Source: Coprinopsis marcescibilis (lineage: Eukaryota; Basidiomycota; Agaricomycetes; Agaricales; Psathyrellaceae). Taken from it: DNA of 64,000 bases. Under the pieces are notes generated by a model. That model saw only the letters and a program-made list of their open reading frames with translations. It was not told the origin of the DNA and ran no database searches. The first letter of the stretch is position 1; every line of letters begins with the position of its first letter. Below, piece after piece: positions 60,913 to 64,000 of the stretch. A program made the translations under genes and the position numbers. The DNA lies in assembly GCA_004369085.1 (NCBI GenBank), contig ML210221.1, positions 62,001 through 126,000 on the forward strand, in the 5' to 3' direction.

Positions 60913-61003
60913 ATAGCGATAGTAGAACTTGAAAGAAAATGAAGATCTCTGGAAATCGATGCTCGAGGGCGACGATGGGGTTTTAACGACTTGTTCTGTA
61001 TCC

Positions 61004-61010
61004 TTTTATA
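61004..61010 (-). promoter_or_regulatory. TATA box of the secreted DPBB gene
   Basis: TATAAAA on the minus strand about 92 bp upstream of the ATG at 60912. Confidence 0.5.
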
Positions 61011-63835
61011 CTATTGTAGTGTCAGAAACCTCCGTTTTCTCCAGAGTGGGCGTCACTGAAGTCAGTCGCAAAACTGGGTGACATGTGCTCTAACTGTGAA
61101 ACTGCGGTCGCCGAGAGCCGTATATGCAAGTACCTCCTCGTAAATGTACCTCATGATGTACTGCATCGTACGTACACTTGTCCCGATAAAAAAAAGCCGC
61201 CTACACTCCGTGCCAGAGATTCTAGGGCTCGTGCATCGCAGTTTGAGGTTGACCCCTCGCACTGAGCCTCTTCCTCGCACAGGATTGAGGCAGGTTTGAA
61301 ACTCGCCATCACAGAGAAGGACTGAAGCGACTGAGTGCGCAGATGCTCTCGTTGCTCTCAGGCGAGCTTAACGCCCTGTATGCTCTCAGCAGCAGATGCA
61401 ATCTCCGATTGCAGTCTGCATAGGATTCGATGATTAAACATACCGTTTATAGCCGAATTGCCCTTTACGAGTGCAGAGTACTTGTGAAATTCTCAAAATA
61501 GCACACATAGCATTAGCTGGCCGTCTTCTAGGGGGCGAGACCTGCCGTATAAAGAAGTAAAGATTTTCCATACCAATCTCTCTGCACACGCCTATCACAC
61601 TCCGATTGCATTGCGATCATCGGTCGACCGCTCACGTTGATGAAGTTGTGGTAAGTCTTGTGATATGAGTGCTATTGACTCCTTGCTCACATTTGCCGCT
61701 TTTTGGGAGCAAGAAGATGTTCCACAGCTAAACACATAGATAAATGTGGCCAGACTCCATGATGCAGTTTTTGAATAGCTAGAGGCCTTCAACAGTCCCC
61801 ACGCACGTTTGTCATGGTTTTCACTTAAGCTATTGCTCTCAGGTAAGGCCCTGCTGCGCCGAGAGAGATTGGTACCCAGAGTGCGAGCGCCCCGAGTAAG
61901 CCAGTGCATACACAACTGGGTTTCTAGTTAGCGCCCAACAGGCGCCGCGCTGTGCCGCATCATCATCAATCAAATTCGATACAATTTGTAATCCATATGC
62001 ATCTATAAGTTAAAACACTAGGAAGGTATGCTGGTCTGTGGCTGTCTTGCGTGCGTTTGAAGCACCTATCCTAGCCGATGTATCAATGTTGATTCGGAAG
62101 GTAACGAAGAAAGCAGGTCAATGATGAGCGCATAGGGGGCAAGTTGATGCCTGTACTAAACAGAGACTGTGCATTCCGTGTGAGATCTTGGGAAACTATA
62201 ACGCTTGCTTATACATAGGGCCCACTTAACGCCTCTTGTAGATTACGTATCGTATCGACTCAACCAGCTCGCCAGGACGGCCCAGGCCAACTTTGACTCA
62301 ACATCCTACAGCACAGACCCTGTCGCCGAGGCTCCAGCCGTTACTACACTAGCTTATCAGTTCAAGTAACACCGCCAAGCTATTCAATTCGCTAAGCTGC
62401 CGGTCTAGGTGAACTATAGACTGGTCTCTGATGAAACCTTTGACAAAATCCAAGTCTTGATGCTTTCGCTGGGATGTGAGAGCTCCAGAAAGCAGCGAGA
62501 GTCGACCTCTAGATCCAGCCCGTAGCCTAAGCCCACCTGATAACGTGGATAATGCAAGTTTGCCTGCACACCGAGGCACATTCTCTCGCGTCTACCTCAC
62601 TAATCCAACTCGTTAACTTGTTAAGTTTGATGGTGTCATAAGTTTTGTCAGGGAACTGCATTAAATTTTGTGTCGTAGCAGCCCACACTACGGCTTACCG
62701 CTCTGTTGGTGTCCGTCCGCGGATATTCTGGAATACTATGGAGTTGCGTTTGCGATTTTCATGACCCAGAGACTCTATCGACATCAGGAACTTGATACAC
62801 GCGCTGCCTCTTACTATAAGTGGCCACACAGTGCAAAAAGCGGCGAGGCTTGCAGCATGTTATGCTCTGAACAGTTACTCGTACAGTTATTCTGTCCCCT
62901 TATTCTGTCCCCAACGATCGGCCGAACAAACGCAGAGGAGGAACTTCCCGTTCAAAATAATTAGTACATTTATCCTTGTATCAGATCTCTCCCAGTCGTC
63001 TCGAAAGTATCAGAACCGGAAAGAAGCAGGTTAGTGCCGCTATGTCATGCTGATCATGATCATAAAATTCTCGTGGTTCGAATCGCGTGGCCTTGACTTG
63101 GTCCGGGCTCTCCTGTACTTTCACATACTTTCACCACGGATTTGCCGGTCGCTTCTCATGGTGAGCTGCCCAAATTCCGACAATTCTAATCCGGAAACCA
63201 TGTAAACCAAGCACAAACATGTTGATCAGTTGGTCTGCCAGTGGCCGTTCCGGCGCGGGCTTGCCCAGTTTGGACATGACTGACTTGACGGATACCCACT
63301 TCCGGGAAACCTTCTTCATGTTCGTTTTGATTGAAGTGGGTATTCTCTAACACCTAGGGTATGGTAGGAACTACAATACGTGCTTCGCAATGACAATACA
63401 TAACAACGGAGTGTATGTTATGTACTTCCCAACAGGAGCAACAAACAAACTTCCTCGGTGGAAGTACCCAGGATGGATATCAAACTTCGGATTGAATCCT
63501 TGGGACGTCGATTCTCGGGATTTGGAGCAACGGACGTACCCACACTTCTCATTCTGACTCTTGCGCCTTTCTTTGCCAACTCCATCGCTCATGGCCTTTC
63601 CTTTCCGACTCTGAAACCCACCCTTTGCGAGAGCAAGAGTCCACAGCAGCGAAAGCGACATCGACGTCCCACACACGCGGGAAGTACAACTCCGTAACGT
63701 CAAGGCCCGGCGTGTCGCGTGGTGCTCTCCGCATTTTCTTTATCCATCGACCATTTTGCCAACCGAATGAGACCTTCAGACGCATCGGGTAGCGAGTACC
63801 CTCCCTCTAACTTGGATTCAGAATTCATTTCGAGA
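61011..63835. other. Gene-free stretch, nothing recognised
   Basis: About 2.8 kb with only short frames on both strands, none with a domain, conserved motif or consistent splicing. No RNA gene or strong repeat noticed. Confidence 0.45.
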
Positions 63836-63841
63836 TATATA
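63836..63841 (+). promoter_or_regulatory. Possible TATA box
   Basis: TATATA 46 bp upstream of an ATG whose frame stays open to the window end. Confidence 0.35.
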
Positions 63842-63886
63842 GGGCCATTTGCTCATACAGCCCCAATCAGCCAGGCGACCTCGAAC

Positions 63887-64000
63887 ATGAACACTGGCGT
63901 CCTACAGCATTCGACTCAGTTGGCCAACTCTGCTGGAAAATTTCTTCCCCAGGACACCTTCGGGATGAGTTCATACCGCCACACGATGCTGCAAGCATTA
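63887..64000 (+). CDS. Possible N-terminus of a gene running out of the window
   Basis: ATG at 63887 opens 38 codons without stop to the last base (MNTGVLQHSTQLANSAGKF and onward). The only support is the upstream TATA-like sequence and CA-rich leader. No domain recognised in so short a piece. Confidence 0.3.
   Translation, partial: MNTGVLQHSTQLANSAGKFLPQDTFGMSSYRHTMLQAL

Noticed and set aside
61595..61915. 106-codon minus-strand frame
   Set aside because: No domain or context; surrounding 2.8 kb shows no coding signal.
63371..63785. Overlapping frames on both strands near the right edge
   Set aside because: Several frames compete on both strands and none has a recognisable motif.

Overview
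This window is nuclear DNA from a filamentous basidiomycete, most likely an agaricomycete. Genes are packed on both strands and cut by many 48-70 nt introns. Proteins have fungal hallmarks: a Delta-9 desaturase fused to cytochrome b5, a 149-residue calmodulin, a MAP65/Ase1 protein, and several NACHT NLR-like and CHAT-TPR proteins of the kind expanded in mushrooms. The species cannot be named from sequence alone.

Layout. 0-3 kb: C-terminally truncated DNA2 helicase/nuclease (minus). 4.7-6.6 kb: stearoyl-CoA desaturase (plus). 6.8-10.0 kb: MFS transporter of the monocarboxylate-transporter type with a long disordered N-terminus (minus). 10.16 kb: tRNA-Gly(TCC). 10.5-12.6 kb: compact NACHT protein (plus). 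12.7-14.9 kb: probable CorA-like membrane protein (minus, low confidence). 15.2-29.9 kb: a duplicated, decaying region. It holds one apparently working NACHT-TPR gene (19.96-24.5 kb), three NACHT/TPR relics, an intact intronless amino-acid permease and a deleted copy of that permease joined to a NACHT relic. 31.6-32.2 kb: duplicated non-coding block with an 18-bp minisatellite.

32.8-42.2 kb is the most unusual part. Two tandem paralogues share the same exon plan. Each has an N-terminal module of unknown function, a Ser/Gly-rich linker, one degenerate zinc-cluster half, and then two Zn2Cys6-type modules, the fungal transcription-factor DNA-binding fold. The second copy stops there (761 aa). 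In the first, the reading frame runs on through an NLR N-terminal motif, a NACHT NTPase and six ankyrin repeats (about 1,590-1,606 aa). I checked the splice phases exon by exon and they are consistent end to end. This looks like an NLR with an integrated transcription-factor-like domain, sitting next to a free-standing paralogue of the integrated part.

42.7-50.5 kb: two BAHD-type acyltransferases with identical intron positions flank a DHA1-type MFS exporter. This resembles a small metabolite acylation/export cluster. 50.9-54.7 kb: CHAT-protease/TPR protein (minus). 55.1 kb: intron-containing tRNA-Thr(CGT). 55.7-56.7 kb: calmodulin (minus), divergent from the Ase1/MAP65 gene at 56.9-59.6 kb. 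60.2-60.9 kb: small secreted double-psi beta-barrel protein (minus). 61-63.8 kb: no recognisable gene. 63.9 kb: possible start of a gene leaving the window.

Housekeeping genes (DNA2, desaturase, calmodulin, Ase1) sit at the two ends. The middle 40 kb carries rapidly evolving putative self/non-self recognition genes and their relics. At least four introns use the rare GC-AG splice pair, and several exons are only 7-16 nt long.
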